Shown: positions 9,171 through 17,739, numbered from the stretch's first letter. The stretch: DNA of 64,000 nucleotides from Clostridia bacterium (GCA_017621885.1 JAGASD010000035.1:62001-126000), one strand, 5' to 3'. Numbers and translations are program-made. The notes: a model not told the origin generated them from the letters alone.

Positions 9171-9812
9171 TTATCGTTTGAATTTATCGGGACGTCTTGT
9201 GGTTATGTTATCGGGACCGTACGATATAATTCTGCGGATACTGAAATAACCGTTTACCGTCCATATTGACACTAAGAGTCCGTTTTTGTGAAAAACCTCA
9301 ACAAGACGCTTTGTTGCACTCTTTTTATTGAAGTTTATACCGATTGCTCCGCAAAGCTTAACCTTTTCCACAAGGGAATTAAGATATTCGTCCGTTTGCT
9401 TTCTTCCGGGAAGAACCTTAACATTAAGATAATACTCAATATCGGGGCAGTTCTTTTTTACCGCAGAAACAAAATCATCATTTATCCCCGTAAAAAATAT
9501 TCTGTCCTTCACCCCTGCTTTATCAGCAGCCTCGCCTATAGTATGTATATGCTCAACGCTTTTAATGTCAACATTGACCTTTACCCCGTCATACTCTTTC
9601 ACCTTAAAAAAAGCCTTTTCAAGAGTAACCTCGTCACCTTTGGGCTCATCGTGAGACAGAACGGGGATACCGTTATGGTATCGCACATCAAATTCAACAA
9701 TCTCAGCGCCGAATTCAACACCTTTTTCAATGGAGTGAAGTGAATTTTCTTTAGTATTCATGCAACCCGTGTGGGCGGTAACTGTTATTGATTTCAAATC
9801 GTACATTTTCAT
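9171..9812 (-). CDS. Glycerophosphodiester phosphodiesterase family protein
   Basis: The protein of about 213 residues has the GDPD TIM-barrel pattern: TVTAHTGCMNTKENSLHSIE, VEFDVRYHNGIPVLSHDEP, then DRIFFTGI and a C-terminal NKNGLLVSIWTVN-like strand. These enzymes hydrolyse glycerophosphodiesters to glycerol-3-phosphate and an alcohol. Metal-ligand Glu and Asp (VEFDVR) and the second His (SHD) are present, but the usual HRG near the N-terminus is HTG, so the Arg is replaced. Activity is therefore less certain. I chose the ATG at 9812, preceded by GGAG; a second in-frame ATG at 9806 is equally possible, while longer starts lack a ribosome site. It is co-oriented with the GH35 gene, 12 nt apart. 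Confidence 0.75.
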   Translation of the reverse strand: MKMYDLKSITVTAHTGCMNTKENSLHSIEKGVEFGAEIVEFDVRYHNGIPVLSHDEPKGDEVTLEKAFFKVKEYDGVKVNVDIKSVEHIHTIGEAADKAGVKDRIFFTGINDDFVSAVKKNCPDIEYYLNVKVLPGRKQTDEYLNSLVEKVKLCGAIGINFNKKSATKRLVEVFHKNGLLVSIWTVNGYFSIRRIISYGPDNITTRRPDKFKR

Positions 9813-9881
9813 TTTGCTCCACAATTCATTTACTTGATTATAACCTTTTTCGAGCACAAAAACCACACATAAAATAAAAAA

Positions 9882-9927
9882 CGGCAACTATAACAAACAA
9901 AAAGCCTCTTATTTGTTGCAGTTGCCG
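9882..9927 (-). terminator. Terminator-like hairpin in the divergent GDPD/ECF intergenic region
   Basis: CGGCAACT (9882-9889) pairs with AGTTGCCG (9920-9927), extended by AACAAA/TTTGTT after a 2-nt mismatch. On the minus strand it is followed by TTTTTT. It lies about 70 nt upstream of the GDPD start with no minus-strand gene before it, so it may be a leader attenuator rather than an ordinary end-of-gene terminator. Confidence 0.6.
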
Positions 9928-9947
9928 AAAACCTTTTAAAAACACTA

Positions 9948-9976
9948 TTGAAACACCGATTTTTTTCTGTTAAAAT
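9948..9976 (+). promoter_or_regulatory. Promoter of ECF S component operon
   Basis: TTGAAA (9948-9953) and TAAAAT (9971-9976) are separated by 17 nt. The predicted start of transcription lies only about 15 nt before the ATG at 9997. Confidence 0.65.
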
Positions 9977-9996
9977 CTAGAAAAGGCGGTGAAGGA

Positions 9997-10560
9997 ATGA
10001 AAAACCAAAAATTAAAAACACTTTTAATAGCCTCTATGCTTTTTTGCACAGGTCTTGTTCTTCCCCTTTTAACGGGACAGATACCTCAAATAGGCAATAT
10101 GCTTTTACCTATGCATATCCCCGTATTTTTATGCGGACTTATATGTAATTGGAAATACGGAGCTGTTGTAGGCGCAACGCTTCCCCTTGTGCGATCGTTG
10201 ATTTTCGGTATGCCCGTTCTTTTCCCCACAGCTATTGCTATGGCTTTTGAGCTTGCTGCATACGGATTTTTAAGCGGTTTAATTTACGAACGCTCCCGTT
10301 GGCACTGCATAAAATCACTATACCTCTGCCTTGGTTTATCAATGCTGGGCGGCAGAATAGTCTGGGGCATTGCGCAGACATTTCTTCTCGGGTTTTCAGA
10401 AAACGGCTTCACCTTTACTTTGTTTATAACCAACGGCTTCATAAATGCAATTCCGGGAATCATACTTCAGCTTATACTTATACCCTCAATTATGCTCGCA
10501 GTTAAAAAAACACATCTTATGCCCACAAAAGAGAGAGCTAAAAACCATGAAACAAACTAA
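9997..10560 (+). CDS. ECF transporter S component (substrate unknown)
   Basis: This 187-residue protein is almost entirely hydrophobic with about six membrane segments and a charged C-terminal tail, the size and shape of the substrate-capture (S) subunit of energy-coupling-factor vitamin transporters. The block MHIPVFLCGLICNWKYGAVV is the kind of conserved stretch seen in the ECF S family near the second and third helices. No cognate ATPase or T subunit is nearby, so it probably uses the shared ECF module encoded elsewhere. Its stop overlaps the next gene by 14 nt, which implies coupling to the uridine-kinase-like protein. The substrate may therefore be a molecule phosphorylated after uptake, but that is inference. 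Confidence 0.75.
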   Translation: MKNQKLKTLLIASMLFCTGLVLPLLTGQIPQIGNMLLPMHIPVFLCGLICNWKYGAVVGATLPLVRSLIFGMPVLFPTAIAMAFELAAYGFLSGLIYERSRWHCIKSLYLCLGLSMLGGRIVWGIAQTFLLGFSENGFTFTLFITNGFINAIPGIILQLILIPSIMLAVKKTHLMPTKERAKNHETN

Positions 10561-11125
10561 TTTGACAAATGCGGTCAGTTTAATTACCTCCGCAATAAAG
10601 CAAACACCCGGCAACAATAATCTGCTTATTGCTGTTGACGGACCTTGTGCTTCGGGCAAAACAACCCTTGCAAACATCTTGAAAGAGGAAGTTGATTGCA
10701 ATGTAATCCCCGTGGATGATTTCTTCCTTCAACCGCACCAACGCACGAAAGAGCGTTTTGAAGCTGTAGGTGAAAATTTTGACAAAGAGAGATTTCTTGA
10801 AGAGGTTATTTTGCCCTTAAAAAGCGGGAAAAATTTTTCATACAGACCCTACGACTGCAAAAAAGAGGCGCTGTCTGAAGCTGTTGGAATTACCCGTAAA
10901 CCGATTACCGTTATTGAAGGTGTGTACTCCTGCCATCCTGATTTAAACAGTTTTTATGATTATCGTATTTTTGTAAAAACTGATAAAGCTACACAGTTAA
11001 GAAGACTCAAAGAAAGAAATCCTCTTTTATTAAGCCGATTTGTTTCGGAATGGATACCTTTGGAAGAAAAATATTTTTCAGCCTTTGACATTGAAAACAA
11101 ATGTGATTTGGTTATTGAATTATAG
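10547..11125 (+). CDS. Uridine kinase-like P-loop kinase
   Basis: A 192-residue P-loop kinase of the uridine kinase/phosphoribulokinase type. The Walker A motif is GPCASGKTTLA at about residue 30. It is followed by NVIPVDDFFLQPHQR (the substrate-binding DDF block of the family) and ITVIEGVYSCHPDL. It would phosphorylate a nucleoside or a similar hydroxyl substrate in the cytoplasm. I place the start at 10547, where GAGAGAG precedes the ATG; the open frame extends further upstream inside the ECF gene. The overlap with the ECF S gene suggests uptake plus trapping of one substrate. The gene abuts the convergent glmS stop with no spacer. Confidence 0.8.
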   Translation: MKQTNLTNAVSLITSAIKQTPGNNNLLIAVDGPCASGKTTLANILKEEVDCNVIPVDDFFLQPHQRTKERFEAVGENFDKERFLEEVILPLKSGKNFSYRPYDCKKEALSEAVGITRKPITVIEGVYSCHPDLNSFYDYRIFVKTDKATQLRRLKERNPLLLSRFVSEWIPLEEKYFSAFDIENKCDLVIEL

Positions 11126-12955
11126 TTATTCAACAGTAACACTTTTAGCAAGATTTTTGGGCTTATCAATATCACAGCCCTTGAGCTTTGCAGTGTAATA
11201 GCTCAAAAGCTGTAAAGGAAGTACAAGCAATGAGCTTTTAAATTCTTTTATAGTGCCTGAAACGATGATTTTTACATAATTTTCGCTTATACTTCCCGCC
11301 ATTTCTTCATCCGTAATACAAACCACTTTTGCTCCCCTTGCCTCCACTTCAGCTATATTACTTAACGTTTTATTAAAAATATCACTTTGCGATACAACGG
11401 CAACAACGGGCGTACCCTGATTTATCAAAGAAATTGTGCCGTGCTTTAATTCCCCTGCGGCATAGACCTGAGAATTTATATAACTGATTTCCTTTAATTT
11501 CAGTGAGCCTTCACAAGCTGTCGCATAATCAGAAAGTCTTCCGATATAAAAAGCATCTTGTTCTGTGAAAATTTCCCTTGCAACTGATTTTACACCCTCA
11601 TTAACTTTTTCTAATGTTTCACCGATTTTCAAGGGCAATTTTTTTAATTCATTTACGTATATCTTTTCTTTTTCAGACGTAATACAGCCCCTTTTTTGTG
11701 CAATAAAAATCCCCAAAGCATATAGCGCCGCCAGCTGAGCGCTGTATGCTTTTGTTGTTGCAACGGCAATTTCCCGCCCCGCCTTTGTTAAAATCACGTT
11801 ATCGCTTTCACGCGCCATTGTGCTGCCCGTTACGTTTACGACGCTTATTACCTTTGAACCGCATTTTTTTGAAAGGCGCAATGCAGCAAGTGTATCTGCG
11901 GTTTCACCGCTCTGACTTACAAAAATCACCAAGCTTTTACCGTTTACAAACGGTACGCTGTATCTGAATTCCGAAGCTATTTCAACACTGCAAGGAATAT
12001 TACAAAGACCTTCAACAACATATTTTGCCACAAGACCCGTATGGTAGGCAGAACCGCAAGCTACAATCACAATTTTTTCTAAATCTTTTTTCCAAAAGGA
12101 AGCCTCAATTCTAACATCGGGTAAAATTATTTTATCTTCCGATAACAAAGTATCTATGGTGTCTTTTACCGCTTGGGGCTGTTGCATAATTTCTTTTAAC
12201 ATATAATGCTCAAACCCGTCTTTTTCAGCATCGGAATTATCTGCAACAAGCTTTTCGGGCAATTTTTTTATTTCTTTTCCGTCGCAATTATAAAATTTTA
12301 TACTGTCGGTTGTGATTTCGCAGATTTCACCGTCATAAACTCCGTAAATATTTTTGATTTTATCTTTAACGGCAATAATATCCGACGCAATAAAATTCCC
12401 CGATTCACACTCTGCCACAATAAGCGGACTGAGATTTGCGGCGGCAAAAACTGTTTCGGGATAATCCTCACACAAAATACCGAAAGCATACGAGCCTTTT
12501 AAGCATCTGCAGGTATTACTTATTGCTTTTACGGGGTTCCCCTTATAATATTTCTCTAAAAGGTGTACCACCACCTCTGTATCTGTTTGCGATGAAAACA
12601 GACTGTCGCGAGGCAAAATATCTTTTTTTATATCTTCTGCATTTTCAATAATGCCGTTATGAACAAGTGCAAACACACCGTCAGGACTTAAATGAGGATG
12701 CGCATTTTCTTTAGTCGGACTGCCGTGAGTTGCCCAACGGGTGTGACCGATGCCCGCAACTCCCCAAGGCGTATTATTGTCAAGCTCCTTTTCGAGTGCA
12801 GAAATTCTGCCCGACGTTCTGCACCGTCCGATTTTATTATTGCTGATTAAAGCAACACCTGCCGAGTCATAGCCCCTGTATTCAAGGCTTTTGAGCCCGT
12901 TAATAAGATCAGGCAAAACATTGCTTATCCCGATTTTACCGATTATTCCGCACAT
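11126..12955 (-). CDS. glmS: Glutamine--fructose-6-phosphate aminotransferase
   Basis: The 609-residue enzyme makes glucosamine-6-phosphate from fructose-6-phosphate and glutamine, the first step toward UDP-GlcNAc and the cell wall. It starts MCGIIGKIG with the catalytic Cys2 of the Ntn glutaminase domain, has LEYRGYDSAGVAL and GHTRWATHGSP, and then two SIS sugar-isomerase domains (VACGSAYHTGLVAKY, FVSQSGETADTLAAL). It ends with KPKNLAKSVTVE, the conserved C-terminal tail. The spacer to the upstream gene is only 67 nt, too short for a glmS ribozyme. Instead a hairpin ends right at the start codon (see 12956-13009). Its stop codon touches the stop of the convergent kinase gene. Confidence 0.97.
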   Translation of the reverse strand: MCGIIGKIGISNVLPDLINGLKSLEYRGYDSAGVALISNNKIGRCRTSGRISALEKELDNNTPWGVAGIGHTRWATHGSPTKENAHPHLSPDGVFALVHNGIIENAEDIKKDILPRDSLFSSQTDTEVVVHLLEKYYKGNPVKAISNTCRCLKGSYAFGILCEDYPETVFAAANLSPLIVAECESGNFIASDIIAVKDKIKNIYGVYDGEICEITTDSIKFYNCDGKEIKKLPEKLVADNSDAEKDGFEHYMLKEIMQQPQAVKDTIDTLLSEDKIILPDVRIEASFWKKDLEKIVIVACGSAYHTGLVAKYVVEGLCNIPCSVEIASEFRYSVPFVNGKSLVIFVSQSGETADTLAALRLSKKCGSKVISVVNVTGSTMARESDNVILTKAGREIAVATTKAYSAQLAALYALGIFIAQKRGCITSEKEKIYVNELKKLPLKIGETLEKVNEGVKSVAREIFTEQDAFYIGRLSDYATACEGSLKLKEISYINSQVYAAGELKHGTISLINQGTPVVAVVSQSDIFNKTLSNIAEVEARGAKVVCITDEEMAGSISENYVKIIVSGTIKEFKSSLLVLPLQLLSYYTAKLKGCDIDKPKNLAKSVTVE

Positions 12956-13009
12956 AAAAAAACTCCCTTTGAAAAGATTACTTCTAATAGTTTATCTTTC
13001 TGAAGGGAG
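12956..13009 (-). terminator. Terminator-like hairpin covering the glmS ribosome site
   Basis: On the minus strand CTCCCTT (13009-13003) pairs with AAGGGAG (12969-12963); a further 6-7 bp forms above two wobble pairs and one mismatch. Seven T residues (12962-12956) then lead straight into the glmS ATG at 12955. The GGGAG in the stem is also the only ribosome site for glmS. The structure ends transcription from the upstream hydrolase gene and may also gate glmS. Confidence 0.75.
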
Positions 13010-13022
13010 ATTTATACATATT

Positions 13023-14024
13023 TTATATCAATTCAAAAAACGCCTTCCAACCCAAATCTGCATAGAACCTATGTCCTTCGGGACCGATAATATGTCGGCA
13101 TTTTTCAGGCTCACCGCTTGCTTCATAAAGCTTTTTGAGTCGGCTGAATTCTGATTTTGCAAATTCAATTGGAAAAATATTATCTTTTTCACCCGAAACA
13201 ATAACAAGAGGTCTGGGTGCAATAAGCCCTGCAATTTCTGCCATATCAAAATACTTTGCGATACCCGGAACATAATTACACTCACAATGACGGATACTGC
13301 CGATGGAATCGATAAAAGTACAAAAAGCACAGGAAGGCATAACCGCTTTTATACGCAGTTCTAAAGCCGCTGCATAAAATGATGTGGTACCACCGCCTGA
13401 GTTGCCCATTATATAAACCTTTTCCGCATTACAAACATTGCCGAAGCTCTGCTCCAAAACATCTATAAGACAAGAAACGTCAAGAACTCTGCCGCCTAAA
13501 ACCGTCCTGCCGCTGAGCATCGCCGTCAAAGACGCACTGTGGCAATCTGTATGAGGATACCCTCCTCTTTCACCAAAGCATCTTTGCTCTAAAGTTACTG
13601 CACAAAAGCCTTTTTCAACGCATTGCAATGCAAAATCTCTGTTGCCATTTGAAATCGTGTCAACATCCTCGTCAAAAATTGCTCTGCCAAGAGAAATATG
13701 CATACCCGTTGAGTGTCCCTGAAGACATATCATAACGGGCGGTTTTTCCTCATATTTGATTTTGGGAACGAGTAAATGGCAAGGAACAAATTCATTTTCT
13801 TCGCTTTGAAAAACAAAGCGCATTTCTGTGAAAGCATCGTGCTCTTTTGTGAATTCAACCGTTAATTTTCTGTCTTCTGCAGGACAGGAGACTCCGAGCA
13901 AATTTTTCAGGATTTTTCTGTTTTCTTCTTGCCAGAACCTGAAATCACTTTTTCCGTCATACGCATTTCGGGGAACAGTTTTTTTCAAAGCGTCAATTTC
14001 TATTAAATGAGCGTGTTTAATCAT
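13023..14024 (-). CDS. Alpha/beta hydrolase, acetyl-esterase-like
   Basis: A 333-residue alpha/beta hydrolase related to acetyl xylan esterase and dienelactone hydrolase-type families. Visible catalytic elements are GNSGGGTTSFYAA (nucleophile Ser), VSGEKDNIFP (acid Asp) and GPEGHRFYADLGW (His). CLQGHSTGMHISLGR earlier likely forms the oxyanion hole. No signal peptide is present, so it acts in the cytoplasm, perhaps removing acetyl or other ester groups from imported glycans. The start at 14024 (MIKHAHL) is preferred over 14054 because AAGGTG lies just upstream. It is preceded by the ileS terminator and followed by a hairpin that runs into glmS. Confidence 0.75.
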   Translation of the reverse strand: MIKHAHLIEIDALKKTVPRNAYDGKSDFRFWQEENRKILKNLLGVSCPAEDRKLTVEFTKEHDAFTEMRFVFQSEENEFVPCHLLVPKIKYEEKPPVMICLQGHSTGMHISLGRAIFDEDVDTISNGNRDFALQCVEKGFCAVTLEQRCFGERGGYPHTDCHSASLTAMLSGRTVLGGRVLDVSCLIDVLEQSFGNVCNAEKVYIMGNSGGGTTSFYAAALELRIKAVMPSCAFCTFIDSIGSIRHCECNYVPGIAKYFDMAEIAGLIAPRPLVIVSGEKDNIFPIEFAKSEFSRLKKLYEASGEPEKCRHIIGPEGHRFYADLGWKAFFELI

Positions 14025-14036
14025 ATTTTCACCTTC

Positions 14037-14073
14037 TGAAAAAAGGCACCGCAAGTAATTTTGCGATGCCTTT
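14037..14073 (-). terminator. Terminator of ileS
   Basis: AAAGGCA-CC-GCAA pairs with TTGC-GA-TGCCTTT (14042-14073), followed on the minus strand by six T residues. It lies directly after the ileS stop. Confidence 0.85.
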
Positions 14074-14082
14074 CACTATTTA

Positions 14083-17000
14083 TTATACTTTTGCTACCGA
14101 AATAACAACGCTTTCGCCGTTGATATCCCATTTCTTTGCATTTGCACCCTCTGCACCTGCAACAATAGAATCAGAAAGAACAACGTTAGAAATTGTTTCT
14201 TCGTTTTTCTTAGCAAGGTCAAAGAGCTTGTCGTTACCTGTGAGAGTTACGTTGATTCTGTCCATAACGTTGAAATCAGAATCTTTTCTCATTGTCTGAA
14301 TCTTACTGATAAGCTCTTTTACAAAGCCTTCTTCAATAAGCTCGGGAGTAAGCTCTGTATCAAGAGCAACAGTAACCCCTCTGTCAGAAACAGTGAATAC
14401 GCCCTCCTTCTGCTTTGTTTCAAGAAGAATATCTTCAGCAGTAAGCTCAACGTCACCGCTCGCAAGGTTGAGAACAAGCTTGCCGTCAGCATCAAGAGCT
14501 GCCTTTGCAGATGAATCGAGATTAGAGAGAGCTTCTCTGATTTCGCCCAACTGTTTGCCGTATTTCGGACCGAGTGTGCGAAGCTGGGGCTTAAAGATGT
14601 ATGAAACGAAGTTTGAAGCATCCTCAACGAAATCAACGTTTTTAATATTCAGCTCTTCACGGATGATGTCAATGAAATAGCCTTCAACCTTCTTATCGCA
14701 CTGAACGAACATTGTGTTCAAGGGCTGACGGTTTTTCATATTTGAACCGTTTCTTGCAGCTCTGCCGAGAACAACAATATTAACAACCTCATCCATATTC
14801 TTTTCAAGCTCAACGTCGATGTATTTTTCCTCGACCTCGGGGAACATACAAAGATGCACGCTTTCGGGCGCAGCTTTATCAACGTTGCAAACAAGGTTTC
14901 TGTAAATTGACTCTGCCATAAAGGGAATCATGGGAGCTGCTGTTTTTGCAGTTGTTACAAGTGCTGTGTAAAGGGTCATATAAGCCGCTGTTTTATCATC
15001 GGTTTCACCCTGTACCCAATAACGCTCTCTGCCGCGACGAACATACCAGTTGCTCATTTCGTCTGTGAATTCCTGAAGAGCCTTTGCAGCCTCAGGAATG
15101 CGGTAGTTTGCAAGGTTTGTATCAACTGTTTTAACCATAGAATTAAGCTTTGAAAGAAGCCATTTATCCATTACGGTGAGCTTACAGTCGTCAAGATTAT
15201 ATTTAGTGGGGTCGAATTCATCAATATTTGCATAAAGCACATAGAATGCATAAGTATTCCAGAGAGTACCCATAAACTTACGCTGACCCTCAACAACAGC
15301 CTTGCCGTGGAAACGGTTGGGAAGCCAGGGTGCAGAGTTTGTATAGAAATACCAACGGATTGCGTCAGCGCCGTAATTCTGAAGTGCATCGAAGGGGTCA
15401 ACAGCGTTACCCTTTGATTTACTCATTTTCTGTCCGTTTTCATCCTGAACGTGACCGAGAACGATAACGTTCTTATAAGGTGCTTTATTGAAAATAAGTG
15501 TTGAAATTGCAAGAAGAGAATAGAACCAACCACGGGTCTGGTCAACAGCCTCGGAAATGAAATCTGCAGGGAACTGTGACTCAAATAATTCTTTATTCTC
15601 AAAGGGATAATGATGCTGTGCAAAGGGCATTGCGCCTGAGTCAAACCAGCAGTCAATAACCTCGGGAACGCGGTGCATTTCTTTACCGCACTCGGGACAT
15701 TTGAGGGTAACCTTATCAATGTAAGGACGGTGGAGCTCAATTTCATCGGGGCAATTGCCGCTCATTGCTTTAAGCTCTTCAATTGAACCGATTGAATGGC
15801 GGTGACCGCATTCACACTCCCAGATGTTAAGGGGTGTACCCCAATAGCGGTTACGTGAAATACCCCAGTCCTGAACGTTCTGGAGCCAGTCACCGAAACG
15901 GCCCTTACCGATGCTTTCGGGAATCCAATTGATTGTGTTATTGTTCCTGATAAGGTCATCCCTTACCTCTGTCATTTTAATGAACCAGGATTCTCTTGCG
16001 TAGTAAATAAGGGGGGTATTACATCTCCAGCAATGGGGATATTCGTGCTCAAACTTGGGAGCATCAAAGAGAAGGCCTGCTTTTTCAAGGTCAATAAGAA
16101 CGAACTTGTCTGCATCCTTAACAAATGTACCTGCGTAAGGTGTGGGCTCTGACATTTCACCCTTACCGTCAACAAGCTGAACAAAGGGAAGGTCGTATCT
16201 TCTGCCGACCTTTGCGTCGTCCTCACCGAATGCGGGAGCGATATGAACAATACCTGTACCGTCTGTCATTGTAACGTAGGGGTCAGCTGTGATGAAAAAG
16301 CCTTTTTTATTTTGTTTGTCGCAGATGGGTTTAACGTAATCAAAGAGAGGCTCGTATTCCTTGTATTCAAGGTCAATACCCTTGAAGCTCCGGAGAACCT
16401 CATAAGCAGGTGCATCTTCAGCTGCAAGTCTGCCGAGAACCTTGTCAAGAAGCGCTTCTGCCATATAGTATGTCATACCGTCAGCAGCTTTAACCTTGCA
16501 GTAAACGTCGGCAGGGTTTACGCAAAGTGCAACGTTTGAGGGAAGTGTCCAGGGAGTTGTGGTCCATGCAAGGAAGTAAGCATCCTCACCAACAACCTTA
16601 AAGCGTACAACTGCTGAACGCTCTTTAACAAGCTTATAACCCTGTGCAACCTCGTGTGATGAAAGAGGTGTTCCGCAACGGGGGCAATAGGGAACTATTT
16701 TGAAGCCCTTGTAAAGAAGATTTTTATCGTAAATCTTTTTAAGTGCCCACCACTCAGATTCAATAAAATCGTTGTGATAAGTTACATAAGGCTTCTCCAT
16801 ATCAGCCCAGAAACCAACTGTAAATGAGAAATCCTCCCACATACCCTTGTATTTCCATACACTTTCTTTACAGTGGTCAATAAAGGGTTCAAGACCGTAT
16901 TCTTCAATTTGCTCTTTACCGTCAAGGCCGAGAAGCTTTTCAACCTCAAGCTCAACGGGAAGACCGTGAGTATCCCAACCTGCTTTTCTGGGAACCATAC

Positions 17001-17229
17001 AGCCCTTCATTGTGCGGTAACGGGGAATCATATCTTTGATAACACGTGTTAAAACGTGGCCGATATGAGGCTTACCGTTAGCTGTGGGGGGGCCGTCATA
17101 GAAAACGTAAGGTGTACCGTCTTTTCTTTCTTCGATACTTTTTTCAAAAATTTTCTCGTCGCGCCAGAATTTTTCAATTTTCTTTTCCTGCTCGACAAAA
17201 TTAACGTTGGGGGAAATAGGATCGTACAT
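14083..17229 (-). CDS. ileS: Isoleucyl-tRNA synthetase
   Basis: This 1048-residue class I synthetase charges tRNA-Ile. It has the HIGH-type motif GKPHIGH near residue 55 and the KMSKS-type motif GQKMSKSKGN near residue 595. The editing CP1 insertion (AWTTTPWTLPSN, MTDGTGIVHIAPAFGEDD) and a zinc-binding CPECGKEM segment are also visible. Length and the long C-terminal domain match the type 2 enzyme of many Firmicutes and eukaryotes. The start MYDPISPNVNF at 17229 has GGAGG 9 nt upstream; a longer frame reaches into repeat sequence and was not accepted. A T-box leader lies upstream, separated from the start by about 275 nt of nested repeats. Confidence 0.96.
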   Translation of the reverse strand: MYDPISPNVNFVEQEKKIEKFWRDEKIFEKSIEERKDGTPYVFYDGPPTANGKPHIGHVLTRVIKDMIPRYRTMKGCMVPRKAGWDTHGLPVELEVEKLLGLDGKEQIEEYGLEPFIDHCKESVWKYKGMWEDFSFTVGFWADMEKPYVTYHNDFIESEWWALKKIYDKNLLYKGFKIVPYCPRCGTPLSSHEVAQGYKLVKERSAVVRFKVVGEDAYFLAWTTTPWTLPSNVALCVNPADVYCKVKAADGMTYYMAEALLDKVLGRLAAEDAPAYEVLRSFKGIDLEYKEYEPLFDYVKPICDKQNKKGFFITADPYVTMTDGTGIVHIAPAFGEDDAKVGRRYDLPFVQLVDGKGEMSEPTPYAGTFVKDADKFVLIDLEKAGLLFDAPKFEHEYPHCWRCNTPLIYYARESWFIKMTEVRDDLIRNNNTINWIPESIGKGRFGDWLQNVQDWGISRNRYWGTPLNIWECECGHRHSIGSIEELKAMSGNCPDEIELHRPYIDKVTLKCPECGKEMHRVPEVIDCWFDSGAMPFAQHHYPFENKELFESQFPADFISEAVDQTRGWFYSLLAISTLIFNKAPYKNVIVLGHVQDENGQKMSKSKGNAVDPFDALQNYGADAIRWYFYTNSAPWLPNRFHGKAVVEGQRKFMGTLWNTYAFYVLYANIDEFDPTKYNLDDCKLTVMDKWLLSKLNSMVKTVDTNLANYRIPEAAKALQEFTDEMSNWYVRRGRERYWVQGETDDKTAAYMTLYTALVTTAKTAAPMIPFMAESIYRNLVCNVDKAAPESVHLCMFPEVEEKYIDVELEKNMDEVVNIVVLGRAARNGSNMKNRQPLNTMFVQCDKKVEGYFIDIIREELNIKNVDFVEDASNFVSYIFKPQLRTLGPKYGKQLGEIREALSNLDSSAKAALDADGKLVLNLASGDVELTAEDILLETKQKEGVFTVSDRGVTVALDTELTPELIEEGFVKELISKIQTMRKDSDFNVMDRINVTLTGNDKLFDLAKKNEETISNVVLSDSIVAGAEGANAKKWDINGESVVISVAKV

Positions 17230-17252
17230 TGACTTAACCTCCAAAATAATAA

Positions 17253-17493
17253 AATGGTAAGTGGCAAGTGGCAAATTAAAGGGTTGACCTGATTTATAAA
17301 TGCGTAATGCGTAATGCATAATTCGTAATTAAAGGGGCTCACGCCAATTATAACTTATCTGCAGCAATGCGAAGCCTTATAATATTCGGAAACGAAGTTT
17401 CCCCAATAATTACGCATTAAGAATTAAGAATTACGAATTGTACAAGTGCTTTGCACCCCGAAATTTGCAATTTTCAACTTGCAACTTTCAATT
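17253..17493. repeat. Nested heptad-array repeat block inside the ileS leader
   Basis: Four short arrays of 7-bp units lie here: 17253-17277 (25 nt), 17299-17330 (32 nt), 17408-17439 (32 nt) and 17462-17493 (32 nt). The first and last are of one type (AATTTGC, AACTTGC units) in opposite orientation and enclose the middle two. The middle two are another type (AATTACG, CATTACG units), also in opposite orientation. Small hairpins flank them: GGAAAC-GAA-GTTTCC (17388-17402) and GTGC-TTT-GCAC (17446-17456), each 5 nt from an array. The layout looks like one repeat inserted into another, between the T-box and ileS. Confidence 0.85.
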
Positions 17494-17504
17494 AAAATAA
17501 AATA

Positions 17505-17733
17505 GCCTTCGCCCCGTAATACGGGACAAAGACCTGCTTTGCTAACCACCCATAATACATGCGTACCATCATACGCGGTTCTTTAACGGCGAACTACCGG
17601 AGAGGCTTACTGAAGTTCAGCCCTCAGCTCAGGAGTGATTTTCGACATCTTCCCTTCATACCGGGCTTACACCGTCCCCGACTCGCTTTAAATCCGTAAA
17701 GAGCTACTGTCTCCGTCAATGCTTTTTCATACA
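17505..17733 (-). ncRNA. T-box riboswitch of ileS
   Basis: On the minus strand the leader has a Stem I region with GACAGTAGCTC (AGTA-type motif) pairing toward TGAGCT. A candidate specifier triplet ATC (Ile; complement of 17637-17639) lies in the internal loop. The T-box core GGGTGGTTAGC (17551-17541) contains UGGU, complementary to an ACCA tRNA end. A GC-rich terminator (17505-17532) is followed by a T-rich tract. T-boxes sense uncharged tRNA and allow read-through when charging fails. The specifier position is inferred by eye. Confidence 0.85.
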
Positions 17734-17739
17734 GAAGAC

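Noticed and set aside
12956-13022. glmS ribozyme
   Set aside because: The 67-nt space is too short and lacks the ribozyme core; a hairpin is present instead.
17049-17342. 97-residue frame across the ileS start and repeats
   Set aside because: Its N-terminal part is heptad-array sequence and the rest is ileS in another frame.
17253-17493. CRISPR array
   Set aside because: Units are 7 bp, spacers are absent and pairs lie in opposite orientation; no cas gene is near.
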